Shown here piece by piece: positions 35,673-48,100 of a DNA stretch of 64,000 bases. The stretch covers positions 1 to 64,000 of the forward strand of contig KV919007.1 of assembly GCA_002049455.2 (NCBI GenBank). Direction: 5' to 3'. The translations under genes and the position numbers were made by a program. This DNA is from Porphyra umbilicalis (taxonomy: Eukaryota > Rhodophyta > Bangiophyceae > Bangiales > Bangiaceae). The notes beneath the pieces are model-generated. The model was not told the origin of the DNA and made no database searches. It worked only from the letters and a program-made list of their open reading frames with translations. Position 1 is the stretch's first letter. Every line of letters begins with the position of its first letter.

Positions 35673-37087
35673 TTCGTTAGGGTTCTTTACCAAGAAACCC
35701 GACACACGGGAGCTCTAAGGCAGCACAGCCAGGGGGCGTGCGTCACCTTCGGTGCGGGTCGCAGTGCGCGGCGCACGGCAGTTGCGGTGTGCCGCTGGCC
35801 CCGCGAAGGAGACGCGTTCGAGCAAGACAGGGCTTTGACGTGCGAAAAGACCGGAATGAGTGGTGTTCCCGCACGGCTCAGCCGCAGCGGGTCGCTCGTT
35901 CGATCTTAACCCCGATCGGGTACCCGGTCGGGTAGCCTGCGCAGCAATCTGAATTGTCCAGCTTGCGGCGGCGGCGCTTCCATGATCCGTGATCGCGAGT
36001 TCGACTGATCGCACAGATCGAGCCGCTCCCCTCCGGACAGCTGTCGGAATCAACTACCATTGGCAAAAGATCCGGTAAAAGTGTGTCCTACAGAAATACA
36101 AAAATGACTGTCAACTGCGCCCATTCGAGACGTGACACCCCTGGAAGCCTGACATTGCCGTGTTCAGGCATGCTGCACCTATCACCGATGGATGTAGCCC
36201 CCAAAGAAAATCGCTCCGAAGCTCTTCACATGGTTATTTGTGCGAGCATGCGGCGAAGTCCAGCGCCCGCGCTGCGCGCCTCGACGATCTTTGGATTCAT
36301 CGGAGCGCTCGATCACCATGGCGGCACGTCTCCGTGAGGGCACATTACAACTGTGCGACAACCGTGCGACAATCACGGTCTGGAGGAGGGCCACGTTCGC
36401 AAAGGTCTCCCATATAGATCTCGCTTCACCCCTCGGATGAGGTACTGACGTCACCGTTGGTTACTAATGCTTGCCGCACGCCACATGCTCGGACCCGTGT
36501 GGGCGTTCTCTGACGACGACGTGGAGTAGACGGTCTGTTTTGCCCGCTTGAGTCGACGTGAACGAGCCTGGATGTGTGAGGGGCACTATGTTTCGCCTCA
36601 CAGTCACTCCCAGATCTCGAACCATTCATCTCAGCGCCGCCACGAGCGTTAGGCAACGAAGCGCATGGGGCTCCAGGGGCGCTCACATGAGCAAAGGCTT
36701 GTCCCACACAGTGACGAGGCACAGGCACAGGCTCATCACTCTCAAAAGAAAATTAAGCGCACGCACGAGGTCCACGCTTCCGTCTCTTTGACCCATTTAT
36801 GCCCATAGCTCCGATCAATAGACTTCCTCTCTTTGACACTGCCAGTAACTGGACGGCGGACGGGCTCGACTCATGCGGCGGAAGGGGGTACAGGGAGCAG
36901 CCAACCACCTGAGCACTTCAAGATATTGCTTACAGCTGAAGTGAGGGTCCTCTCAGACCCGTCTGATGCCAGGCACGTTTGGTACACCTATGCGCAGGAC
37001 GTGCGCCAGAGCTGTCGAGCTGATCGTCTTCCGATGCGCCCACCTGAATGGGTTCAAGACCGCCCTCCTAAAAGTTATGCCCTGCAT
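35673..37087. other. 1.4 kb without a recognised gene
   Basis: Moderate GC, only short open frames, no motif recognised. It ends in the TGCAT that is duplicated around the Copia element at 37088-43672. Confidence 0.4.
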
Positions 37088-38026
37088 TGTTGGAGATGCG
37101 GAGGAGGAACTTCGGGCACGCACGGTCTTGACGGGGGACCGAATCAACGGGATCAAGCTTGGGCGGTCTGCGATTGACGGCGGCCCAATATTGATCCGGG
37201 TTGATTCGGAGCCGGTGAGTCAGGGGGGTGGAATTCGGCTTCCAACGCACGACACCCCCCTGGCGGAGTGGACGGCAGCGCCCGGACGGAGGGGGTGGCC
37301 GCTGGTGCCGGGCGCATGGCGGGGAGGTTTGAGGGACAGTGCCACCGCCGACGACGGTGCACTGAGGACAGGAGGAGGGGGACCACTCGGCGCGGGGGGA
37401 GGGCGCCGGTGGTCGGTGGAAGAGGAGACGGGTGTCGGGAGGTCGCCCAGTGGCGGCTACCGGTGGCGGGCGGCGGGCGACCGACGTCGGTGGGGATGGC
37501 GGTAACCCGCGGGGGCGACGCGGTGGCAACCCGCGGGGCGGGCGTGTCGGCGGCCCGCGGGGCGGGCTTGGCGGCAGCCTGCGAGGCGGGGGTGGCGACT
37601 GCCCGCGGGGCGGGCGTGTCGGCAGCCTGCGAGGCGGGCGTGGCGACAGCCCGCGGGGCGGGCGTGGCGCGACGATGCCGCACCAGGGGGGCGCCCTGGG
37701 GCAGAGGGGACAATTGGAGCCAGGCGGGGCTCTGGGTCGTGTTGGGAGGGGGAGGGGGACGGGAAGGAGCCACCACAGGGGGCATCTCTCCCCACCCCAC
37801 CCCTCTGACTGTATGCCTGCTCGGGGACGGGGCGAGTGGGGACTGCTTTGCTGCGCATGGGAGAGGCTTGAGAGGACCGCGTGGCCCCGATATAGTGATG
37901 GGGGGAATGGGCGGGAGAGACATGAGAGAAAAAACAGGCATCCTCTGTTCTCACCGCAGTCGCGACCAAGCGGGGAGAGTGACGGGTCGGGGGTACGGCT
38001 AACCCCCTTCCTGGGTGTACTCAACA
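37088..38026 (+). repeat. 5' LTR of the young Copia element (939 bp)
   Basis: Starts TGTTGGAGAT and ends GTGTACTCAACA. It contains a 24-27-bp minisatellite of GCGGGGCGGGCGTGGCGGCA-type units at about 37500-37670. Confidence 0.93.
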
Positions 38027-41000
38027 GGTTATGGGCCCAGCGTCCCTGCGGGCGCTGTTTTGTTGTGAGGGGTCTCGTGCGGGCGGCTGCCGGGGCGGCC
38101 GTTGACGAGTGTGGTCCGGCGTGGTGGTTGAGACCTACCGCGGGCGTGTGTGGGCACGTATCCAGCTGCTTGGGCGGCTGCGGGGGAGCGAGAGCTCGGG
38201 CGGGCGGCTGCTGGGACTGCCGTGGACGTGCGTGGAGTGGCGTGGTGGTTGAGACCTACCACGGGCGTGTGTGGGCACGCGTCCAGCTGCAGGGGCGGCT
38301 GCGGGAGTGCGATAGCGCGCGCGGGCTGCTGCTGGCGCGGCTGCTGAGATTGTGGAGTTGCGTGACTGTTGGGGCCTATCGCGGGCGAGTCTGGACTCGC
38401 GGGGTTGGCACGGGAGCACCATCAAGCATTCGCAGGCGAGTTCCCCTCGGGGGGCTCGGGTGTGCGGGCACGATGGCGGGTTCCGCCTCCGAAGCATCGG
38501 TCAAGATCGAGAAGCTCAGCAACGACAACTATGTGACGTGGTCGGCCAACGTGGAGCACGTGCTCAAGCTCAAGAACTGCTGGAAGGCGGTGAGATCGCC
38601 CCCGCCGGGCGTGCAGCGCATGCTTGAGGGCGACGAGCCGCTGCCGTCGCGATCCGAGCTGCTGGCCGTGCTACAGATACCGGGCGCGACGGAGGACGTG
38701 ATGGCGATCAAGGTGACGTCGCGCGAGCATCTGGCTGTCCTCGACTGGAAGCGCAAGGACGAGGTGGCCCTGGCGACCCTCCATCTCAACGTGGCGGAGA
38801 TCCACCATGCCACCTTCCGCGTGTGCCGCACGGCGCGCGGGGCATGGGCGGCGCTGGAGGAGCTATTCCGGTCGCGCAACATGGCGCGCTCGATGGACAT
38901 GCGGCGTCGGCTGGCGACCATCTCCAAGCGCACGGACGAGGGCATGATCGAGTACATCAACCGCGGCACCATGCTGCATTACGAGCTGGGGCAGCTCGGA
39001 CAGGACCAGCCGGAGGCGGAGCTGGTGGCCGCGCTGCTGTCGGGACTACCCGCGTCGTATGCCAACACGGTGGAGCTCTTGGAGGACCAGGGGGTTCCCA
39101 GCCTCCGTAGGGTGACCGAGCGCCTGATGGCAGCCGAGGTCAAGCGGCTGGCCGCGTCCGAGTCAAGGAACGAGGACCGAGCCGTGGCCTACGCGGCTGG
39201 GCCAGGGGACCGCCGTGCGGCCCCATCCGCGAAAGCTCGTGTATGCTTCCACTGTGACCGCCCGGGGCACATTCAGCGTTTCTGCCCCGAGCTGCGCCGC
39301 CGCGAGCGCGGAGACGGGCTTGCGATGGCTGTCGTGGGCCGCCGAGGCGTCCTGGTCGGCGACGGGTCGCTGCCAGTCGCGGCTTGGATCGTCGACAGCG
39401 GGGCGTCCCACCACATGACGGGGGACGCCTCCGTCATTGTTGGGCAGAAAACCGTGCCTCCGGTGCACGTGCGGGTGCCGAACGGGTCCACGGTGACAGC
39501 GACTCAGAGCGGGACCGTGCCGTTGCCGGTCTGGGCCGTGGACGGCAGCACCACGCTGACCCTCCAGGACGTCCTGCACGTCCCCGGCATGGAGGTGAAC
39601 CTCTTCTCCGTGCAGGCGATTATGGAGCGCGGGTTCGGGGCCAATTTCCGCTACGGGAAGGTGTCCATCTTCCGGGGGGGGGCACGAGTGCTTGACGATG
39701 TGCGCGCGGGGGCCGTGCACGTGCTCCCGACCATCAACGGTGGGCCGGAGACGGATGACTATGGCGACCCCCTAGGCTTTGCTGGGGCCGCCGTGGGCGC
39801 CGCCGTGTGGCACCGCCGACTCGGTCACTGCGGAGCCAAGGACTTGAAGCGGGTGGCCAAAGCGGCGGATGGGATGCGTATGAACGGCGTGGGGGCCAAG
39901 GAGGCTCTCAGCAAGGGGTGCAAGTCGTGCCAGGTGTCCAAGCAAGTGCGCGCGTCGTACTATGAGTCGACCAGCCTCACCACCGTGTTCCTGGAGCTCG
40001 CACACACCGATGTTGCGGGCCCGATGGCGCACGTGTCGATCGGAGGGGCGGTGTACTGGGTGACGGTCATCGACGACTACACGAAGATGGCGGCGGTTGT
40101 ACCCATTCAACGTAAGGACGAGGCGGCTGGGGCGGTACGGCGCGTGCTGACCCAGTGGGAGACGCAGACTGGGGCAAAGCTGCAGCGGCTGCGCTCCGAC
40201 CGCGGGGGAGAGTACCTCGGGGCGAGCTTCCAAGGGTGGTTGGCAGAGAAGGGGGTGGTGCACCAGAAGACTGCCTCCTACTCGCCGCAGCAGAATGGGA
40301 AGGCGGAGCGGTACAACCGGACGCTAGAGGAGCGCACGGTGGCGATGCTGGCCGACGCCAACCTGGAGGGGAACCTGTGGGCCGACGCGGTGGTAACGGC
40401 CAACTACACGCTCAACCGCATCCCGCGACAGGGGCGGGTGCTGACACCTTATGATATGACCTATGGGAAGCGGCCGAGCGTCGGGCACCTGCGGACGTTC
40501 GGGTGTCGGGCGTACGTCCTGACGCCCGCCCCGCTGCGGCGCAAGCTCCAACCCCGGTCTAAACGCGGGACCTTCATTGGGTACGAGGCGGGGTCGAAGG
40601 CGTATCGGTTCTTGATCGACGGCAAGGTGCTTGTGCGGCGGGACGCCGTGTTTGAGGAGGACGACCTCACCAACGCTGGCGACGCCAGCAGCGACGAGGA
40701 TGAGGACGGCAGCAGCGACGACTACGACGACAACGACGGCGGGAACCCTGGGCCTCCCGACGAGGCCGGTGCGGACGGCGCCGACGACAGTGACGCGGAC
40801 AATGTGACCGACGACACTACGGGGGACGGCATCACGCCCCCCTCGACGGCTCGCGGGCTGGGAACGACCCCCCCGCTAACCGCTGACGCCGGTGGGAGCC
40901 AGGAGAAGGTGGCTGCAACCGGTGCACGTGCCGACGGCGCGCGGGTGGTCAGGTTGGCCAACCCGCCCACAGCGGCCCCCGGTGGGAGCCACATCGAGGA

Positions 41001-42759
41001 GGGGGGAGACATCACCGACGCGATCGCGGCGGCCAAGCTTCTGGTCACCGAAAGCAAGGGGGAGTCCGACGACGAGGAGGCGCCCGGGGCGGCCGGACCG
41101 AGTGGCGGACACCGCCGGTCAGGCCGCCACCGGGCGGAGACGGAGCGCTTTGGTCAAGGGGGGGAGGCGATGGCAGTCCGCGGGGTGACGAACCCGGACA
41201 AGAAGACTCTCTCGCAGGCGCGCAAGGAGGCCGACTGGCCATCGTTTGACGCGGCGGTGCGGGCGGAAGTGGACTCGCTGTGGGGCAACGGAACCTGGGT
41301 GCTGGCCGACCTCCCTCCGGGAGCCAAGCTTCTGCCCGCACAAATGTTATGCGAGCGCAAGAGGGGGGCCGACGGGGAGGTGGATCGCCACAAGGGGCGA
41401 TTCGTTGCCTGTGGCAACCACCAGGTGGCCGGCCGCGACTACGCGGACGTGTGGGCACCTGTGGCACGCCACGCCACCCTGCGTGCCGTCCTGTCGACGG
41501 CGGCGGCGAGCGGGATGGTGCTCTACCAGCTGGACGTCGAAACGGCGTTCCTGAATGGGACGGTCGACGAGGAGCTGTATTTGCAGCAGCCCCGCGGGTA
41601 CGAGCGGGGGGGGGCAGGGAAGGTATGCCGGCTGGTGAAGGCCATCTACGGGCTCAAGCAGGCCGCCCGAGCCTGGTACCTGAAGCTCGTGGAGCTGATG
41701 GAGCAGATGGGGATGACGCAGTGCACGTCGGACCCGTGCCTGTTCACGCGCCGCGGGGCGGACGGAAACGCCGAGTACCTTCTGGTGTACGTGGACGACA
41801 TCCTCCTGATGGGGAGGACCCAGGCAGCGATCGAGTCGATGAAGCAGACCGTGACGGCGGCCTTCTCCTCCCGGGACATTGGGCCGCCCACATACTTCCT
41901 CGGGCTCCACATTGGGAGGGATGAGGCGGCCGGGACGCTGAAGGTGTCCCAACACCAGTACATCCTCAGCCTGGTGGAGCGCCACGGGCTCGGGGACTCC
42001 CACCCGGTCGTGCTCCCGATTGGGGTGGGAGCACTGCTGACCAAGGAGGGCGTGGCGCTTGACGAGGCCGGAACCACCCACTACCAGGAGCTGCTAGGAG
42101 GGCTGCTGTACGTGGCAACGTGCACTCGGCCGGATATATCCTTTGCGGTCGGGAAGCTGGCCCGCCACGCCTCTGCCCCAACCCAGGCGCACGCATCGGC
42201 GGCCAAGGGGGTACTCAAGTACCTCAAGGGTACGTCACAGCTCGGGCTGCGGTATGCGGCGGCGGGCGCGCTGACGGGCTACTGCGACGCTGATTTTGCG
42301 GGGGATGTCGACACGAGGCGCTCCACGACGGGGTACGCCTTCCTCCTCAACGGGGCGGCCATCTCCTGAATGAGCAAGGTGCAGCCGACCGTGGCCGTGT
42401 CAACCACCGAGGCGGAATACATTGCGGCGGCCATGGCGGCGCGCGAGGCCCTGTGGCTGCGGACGCTCGTACGCGAGCTGGGCGGGGGGAGCACAGCGGT
42501 GCCCATGCTGTGCGACAACCAGGGGGCCATCAAGCTCATGCACAACCCCGCTGGCACTGCTCGGAGCAAGCACATCGACGTCGCACACCACTTTGTGCGG
42601 GACCGCGTTGCGGGGGGGCAGCTCACTGTTGAGTACATCCCAACGGCAGAGATGGTGGCGGACGTGCTGAGCAAGCCCCTCCCGTCGGCATTGCTCGCCA
42701 GCTGCCGCGAGGAGCTGGGGGTTGTCCCCGTCTAAGATCGTGCCGTGCCCGGGTGGGAG

Positions 42760-43672
42760 TGTTGGAGATCCGGAGGAGGGACTTCGGGCACGCACGGTCT
42801 TGACGGGGGACCGGATCAACGGGATCAGGCTTGGGCGGTCTGCGATTGACGGCGGCCCAATATTGATCCGGGTTGATTCGGAGCCGGTGAGTCAGGGGGG
42901 TGGAATTCGGCTTCCAACGCACGACACCCCCCTGGCGGAGTGGACGGCAGCGCCCGGACGGAGGGGGTGGCCGCTGGTGCCGGGCGCATGGCGGGGAGGT
43001 TTGAGGGACAGTGCCACCGCCGACGACGGTGCACTGAGGACAGGAGGAGGGGGACCACTCGGCGCGGGGGGAGGGCGCCGGTGGTCGGTGGAAGGGGAGA
43101 CGGGTGTCGGGAGGTCGCCCAGTGGCGGCTACCGGTGGCGGGCGGCGGGCGACCGACGTCGGTGGGGATGGCGGTAACCCGCGGGGGCGACGCGGTGGCA
43201 ACCCGCGGGGCGGGCGTGTCGGCGGCCCGCGGGGCGGGCTTGGCGGCAGCCTGCGAGGCGGGGGTGGCGACTGCCCGCGGGGCGGGCGTGTCGGCGGCCC
43301 GCGGGGCGGGCGGGTCGGCAGCCCGCGGGGCGGCGTGGCAGCAGCCCGCGGGGCGGGCGTGGCGGCAGCCCGCGGGGCGGGCGTGGCGGCAGCCCGCGGG
43401 GCGGGCGTGGCGGCAGCCTGCGAGGCGGGCGTGGCGACAGCCCGCGGGGCGGGCGTGGCGCGACGATGCCGCACCAGGGGGGCGCCCTGGGGCAGAGGGG
43501 ACAATTGGAGCCAGGCGGGGCTCTGGGTCGTGTTGGGAGGGGGAGGGGGACGGGGAGGAGCCACCACAGGGGGCATCTCTCCCCACCCCACCCCTCCGAC
43601 TGTATGCCTGCTCGGGGACGGGGCGAGTGGGGACTGCTTTACGGCTAACCCCCTTCCTGGGTGTACTCAACA
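42760..43672 (+). repeat. 3' LTR of the young Copia element (913 bp)
   Basis: Same ends as 37088-38026. The minisatellite (about 43180-43460) has more units than in the 5' LTR, so the LTRs differ in length while matching closely elsewhere. Confidence 0.93.
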
Positions 43673-43994
43673 TGCATGTCCAGAAGTCAAGTTAAACGGA
43701 CCGTCCCAGGGGCTGTCCGTCAAACCGTCCGACGGACCGTTTGCCGATTGGTTGTGGTTGGTTCTGAGGACCGTCTGAAAGAACCATCCGCTGGGCCATG
43801 TCATAAGTGTCTGAGAATCAGCAAGAGTCGATCCATCCTGTTAATTCCCGATGACCATCGTGTTGATGGTCCCTTACGCAACTGGGGACAGTCTGCGTGT
43901 CTGTTCAAACATCTGTTGTCAACAATCCTGGAACCGATATAGGACAATCTGGCGAACGGTCCTTCAGAAAATTCGATTTCGGGGTCAGAATTAT
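43673..43994. other. Spacer without a recognised gene
   Basis: Continuation of the pre-insertion site of the Copia element. It shows short repeated words such as GGACCGT and CCGTC; nothing coding is seen. Confidence 0.4.
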
Positions 43995-44698
43995 TTCCCT
44001 GGCCTTTAGGACAGGGTGCTCTCAAAGTGTAGTGATGCACACATATACTTAGATAACGGGACTTGATCTCCGTTTCAGAGGCGGCAGTCTGCATTCGTGT
44101 CCTCAGGGATCTGAGGGCGTGTCAGCATTGGAAGGGTCGCGATGACGCTAAAAGCGAATAGAGTTACGCGGCTGAGAAGGACTGTCCTGCCACAAGGGTC
44201 ACAGGGCCCAGACGGCGCCTGTCCCCCTGCCCCCCCCCACCGCCCCGAGTTGCGCGCGGCGACCGCGTGCAGCGACTTCCGGGGTTCGACGCGCCCGCGA
44301 TGATCCGCGGGTGATCGTGCCTACGCGCCGGCTTCTGTTGCGGCGGCACGTCGGCGGTTTCAAACGCCATCTCACGGCACGGTTAGAGGCGCCCCGTGGC
44401 GCGGAGGTCGATCCCATCCGCCCGCCCGTGCGCCTTGTCGGCCGCGCGCAGGTGCGCTGCGCGGCGGGGTGACGGCCCCGCCCGTAGGCGTTGCACGACG
44501 CCGGCGGGCCGCCGCCGCCGCGGCGGCGGCGGCGGCACCCCTTTCCCCGCCCCACGCCCCCCCCGCCACGGCAACGTGGCTGCACGTGCCCCCGTGCGTG
44601 CTCGCCGCCATGGAGCCGGCCGGCTTTCCCGGTATCTCTGCGTCGCCGAGCGCGCCACCGCCCTGAAGGCCAGGGTATTGCACGTACGTGCCTGGAAT
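43995..44698 (+). repeat. GC-rich dispersed repeat (family C), copy 1
   Basis: About 704 bp, colinear with 54534-55250 and with an inverted partial copy at 63523-63822. The ends carry CCCTGGCCTTTAGG on the left and CCCTGGCCTTCAGG read inward from the right, so it is probably a non-autonomous terminal-inverted-repeat element, though no target duplication could be fixed. A plus-strand frame of about 100 codons is kept between copies: it runs TPSHGTVRGA, then PPVGVARRRR, then TATWLHVPPCVLAAMEPAG, and stops at the same TGA just inside the right terminus. A minus-strand frame beginning MAFETADVPPQQKPARRHD near 44370 is also similar in copy 2. The copy lies just upstream of TIC110. Confidence 0.75.
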
Positions 44699-45182
44699 TA
44701 AGGAAGCAGCTCCGTCACGGTGTGCTGCGTTGGCTTGACATTGCTTTGAATTGCCGGGACACACTTACTTCTTTTGGTTTAACATATTGAGGCCAGGGTT
44801 TATTCGCGAACGCGCCCGCAGTTTTTTTAAAATAAAAAGTTGACCAGAATCCAGACCCGACCAATCGATATGGTCAAGCGATCGGATCGTACCTACTTCG
44901 CCGAGCCCTCGCAATCTCCAGCCTGAACGTCGACGACACCGACTCCAAACACCGTGCGCGAGAGTTGTGGCACACCTCCCCAGCCGTCGGCACGTCCCCT
45001 GCCCTCCCTACCGATCCCGCGGCACCATCGAAGGATATCGGTGGTGGTCGATTTGCTCCCCATCCTCGCCCCCCCGACTCCTGACCCAGCCTGTACGGCT
45101 GGTCACTTCCCCGGCCGGCTCCGGCACCCCCCCACCCCCTCGCCCACCCCTCCTCCCCTGCGCCTACCCACCGTCGGCCACT
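44699..45182 (+). promoter_or_regulatory. Probable TIC110 upstream region
   Basis: Between repeat family C and the TIC110 ATG. It holds an AT-rich block (TTTTTTTAAAATAAAAAG, about 44822-44839) in otherwise GC-rich DNA and a CCAAT pentamer near 44859. These are plausible core-promoter elements; this is inference from composition only. The coding frame is open through about 72 codons of this region but without an ATG. Confidence 0.4.
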
Positions 45183-48100
45183 ATGGCCCCCGTCGCGTTT
45201 GTTCTTCCTCCAGCCCCGCCCAGCGGTCGGGACGCGTGGCTGTCCCGAACCACGCGCACGCCGTCGCCCCTTCTTCGCCGGCGCGTGGCCAACAACCTGG
45301 CGGCCACCGCCACAGGCCCGGGCGCGTCTCGGCAGGTCGCCTCGGCGGCGGCGGCGGCCGGCGGCGGCTGCGGTGGCCCTATTGGCGGCTCCGACGCGAC
45401 GGCGCTCTCCTCCCGCGTTGCGGTTCGCGTGGCGGCCGAGGCGGACGCGGGCTTGGCGGCGGGCCTCGGCGGCCTCGGCGGCCCCGCCCGGTCGGCGGCG
45501 CTCGCCGTCCTCGTTGCTGTGACCGCCGGCATCGGGTTCACGGGCGGCTCGAAAGTGTCGCGGGAGGCTGGTGTCGGCGCCGCTGCCGTCCTCGGCGTAT
45601 CGACTGCCTTCGGTGCGTCGCGCGTCGTGTCTAAGAGCAGCAAGGCCGCTGCGCGGGAAGTTGTCGCACGCCTCGCCACTGGCAACGTGGTCGACGCAGG
45701 CATTGCTGCCACGTATGGCGTTGACACGGGGGATTTCCGCCAGATGCTCCGCCGCGTGTATGAGCTGTACCTTGTCGAAATGGTGTCGGCGTCGCCCGCT
45801 GACGCGTCGGGCGGGGTGGTCACCAACCAGCAAATGACCGAGCTCGTCCGTCTCAAAGCGGCCCTCGGCCTGACGGGCGCGGAGGTGGGTGAAGCCCACT
45901 ACGAGGCCGGCCGTGAGTTTTACCGCGCCAATGTGGTGTGGCTCGATGGATCCGACGAGGACGGCAAGCTGGAGCGGGACTCAGCGCAGGCCAAACTCGA
46001 CAAGCTCCTTTTCCTCTCGGCTCGCGTGCTCGCCGATGGGGAGACAGACGAGGCGACGACGTACGAGCTCGGACGGATTGCCAAGTTTTTTGGCATCTCT
46101 GAGGCGGACGTTGCCGCCCGCGTCGAGCGGATCTCCAAGCCACTGTTCGGCCATGTTGTGTCGCGCGCGATTGTCGACGGCTCCCTGCAACGGTCGGATC
46201 TGGCGGCGGCACAGGCGGCGCTAGGCGTCAGCGATGCGTCAGCGCGCGCGCTCGGCCTGCAAGCCTACACCTCCCGCGTGCACGCGCTCGTGACGGAGAA
46301 GGGCAAGATCAACGCTAGCGACGTGGAGTCACTCGCGCGCCTCCGCACTCTCCTTGCGCTCGGCGACAGCGAGGGTGAAACAGTTCTCATCGAGTCGGCA
46401 CAGCCGGTTTTCCGTGCCGAGGTGGAGGGCGCCGTCAAGGGCGTCACCGACGGCACACTGTCCGTCTCGTCGGCGGTCGGTCGCATGGCCGTACGGCAGT
46501 CCGATTTGGCGCTCCCCGCGGACGTGTGCCGCTCGGCGCTGACGGCCACCGTCCGCACGTCAGCGGTGGCTCTCGTCAAGACGGCGTCCAAATACCTGCG
46601 TGTGCAAAACGTGGGCGGCACGGTCGACCAAGTCAAAGCCTTGCTCGCGTACGCTGACTCGGTGTTGCCGCTGCTCAAGGCGGCGCGGGAGACGTTTGGG
46701 GGCCCCGCCGCATCGGAGGGTGCCGCTTGGTCGTCCGCCGCAACCCTCCGGGTGTACATGGGCAATTTGGCGGCGGCGGTCGGGCGCCAAGAGCCCCGCT
46801 CGCTCTACCGCCTCTTCCTTTCGGACTGCCTTGCAGACATCAAGATTGACGAGGAAGAGAGCGAGTCGCTTGCCCGCCTCCGCGCCATTCTGTCGATCAG
46901 CGACGCCGAGGCGGTGGACGCCTACAAGAGCGCCGCCGGCCCTGTTTACCGAAAGGCTACGCTGGCGGCGGTGGAAAAGAATGATCTTAGCGACGCGTCG
47001 CGGTTGGCGAAGGACCAGCTCAAGACGGACTTGAACCTCCCCAAAGAGACGTGGAAGCCGATGGACGTGGAGGTCTACGAGGCCAAACTCCGCAGCCTGA
47101 TGAGTGGCGGCCGCGTGCTGCAAGAAGGGGAGGCTGCATCGCTCGCCCAGCTGCGCATCTACTTCGGCCTCTCCGACGAGGATGTGGCGACGGTCACTCG
47201 TTCGGCCGTCGCGCCCGTCTACCTCCAATCGGTGGAGGAGGCGATGGGCCCAACGGGTGTCATGCTGCCTGAGTACGAGGCGGGCCTCCGCCGTCTGCGC
47301 GAGCGCCTTGGCCTGACCGAAGCCGACGCTGTGGCAATTTTTGCGAAGGTCGTCAAATCTCGCATGCGGGTGTACGTGGAGAAGGCGCTTCTTGCCTTTG
47401 AGAAGCGCAAGAACGTGCGCGGCGGCGGCGAGGAGCGGGACATTGGCGATGATCCGTTTATCAAGCGGGCGGGCGCGACGCTCGGCATCGACGCGGGCGG
47501 GCTGACCGTCGAGCTGTCTGCCCTTGTCAACTTTTACAAGCGCAACAACCTTGCCAAGACCGTTGAAATTGACATGCCCCTGCCAGGCAAGGGCGGTGGC
47601 AAGCCGACGACGGAGAGGAAGTCGGTGACGACCTACCCCGTCAACTTGCGCGGGGACTTTGACCCCAAATTCATCAATGAGATGTACAAGCAGTACCTGG
47701 TACAATGCTTTTCGGCGCAGACGCGCGGGGAGAAGCAGCGGCTGTTCGCAGTGCTCGACGAGCTCAGTGGCGTCCTTGGTATGAGGACGGAGGAGGTCAA
47801 CGCCATCCACTCCGAGATCGGGTCGGTCATCTACAAGAACTATGTCAACCAAACGCTCGCGCGCAACGGACCGCTCGGTCTGGAGGAGAAGGACGTGGAG
47901 TTCCTCGCCAACATTCAGCAGACGCTCGCCATGACCGATGTACAGTGCATGACGCTCATCAAGGAGGCCAAGCTCAACCGCATATCGGTGATGCTCGAGT
48001 CTCTCTTCAACCGACCAAAGGTCCTCGCCGAGTCGGTCGCCAAGCTCCGGGCGACTGCCAAGGGCCTCGGCGTTGACCTCGTACGCGACCTCAAGGTTGC

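Larger units (their letters stand above)
37088..43672 (+). mobile_element. Ty1/Copia LTR retrotransposon, nearly whole, young
   Basis: Complete fossil Copia element flanked by a perfect 5-bp duplication, TGCAT (37083-37087 and 43673-43677). Parts: 5' LTR 37088-38026; primer site GGTTATGGGCCCAGCG at 38027-38042; gag from about 38473 with a CFHCDRPGHIQRFC zinc knuckle near 39245; protease WIVDSGASHHM near 39387; GAG-pre-integrase at about 39.8-39.93 kb; integrase core at about 39.96-40.45 kb with RSDRGGEY; a Gly/Asp-rich linker at about 40.65-41.1 kb; reverse transcriptase at about 41.2-41.95 kb with LVYVDDILLMG; RNase H at about 42.1-42.7 kb with STTEAEYIAA; polypurine tract GGGTGGGAG before 42760; 3' LTR 42760-43672. 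It looks nearly whole, with about one break, and the LTRs are very similar outside a short tandem repeat, so the insertion is recent. Confidence 0.95.

Noticed and set aside
35095-35680. Possible EsV-1-7-like cysteine/histidine repeats in the tandem array
   Set aside because: The Cys-Cys-Cys-His spacing is not kept in any frame and the unit length (51 codons) does not fit that repeat.
37068-38024. A 318-codon proline-rich minus-strand frame
   Set aside because: It is antisense to the Copia LTR minisatellite and recurs antisense to the other LTR, so it is a by-product of the repeat.
44967-45182. TIC110 starting at a GTG codon at 44967
   Set aside because: A nuclear gene would use ATG; the first in-frame ATG is 45183 and it is followed by a plausible transit peptide.
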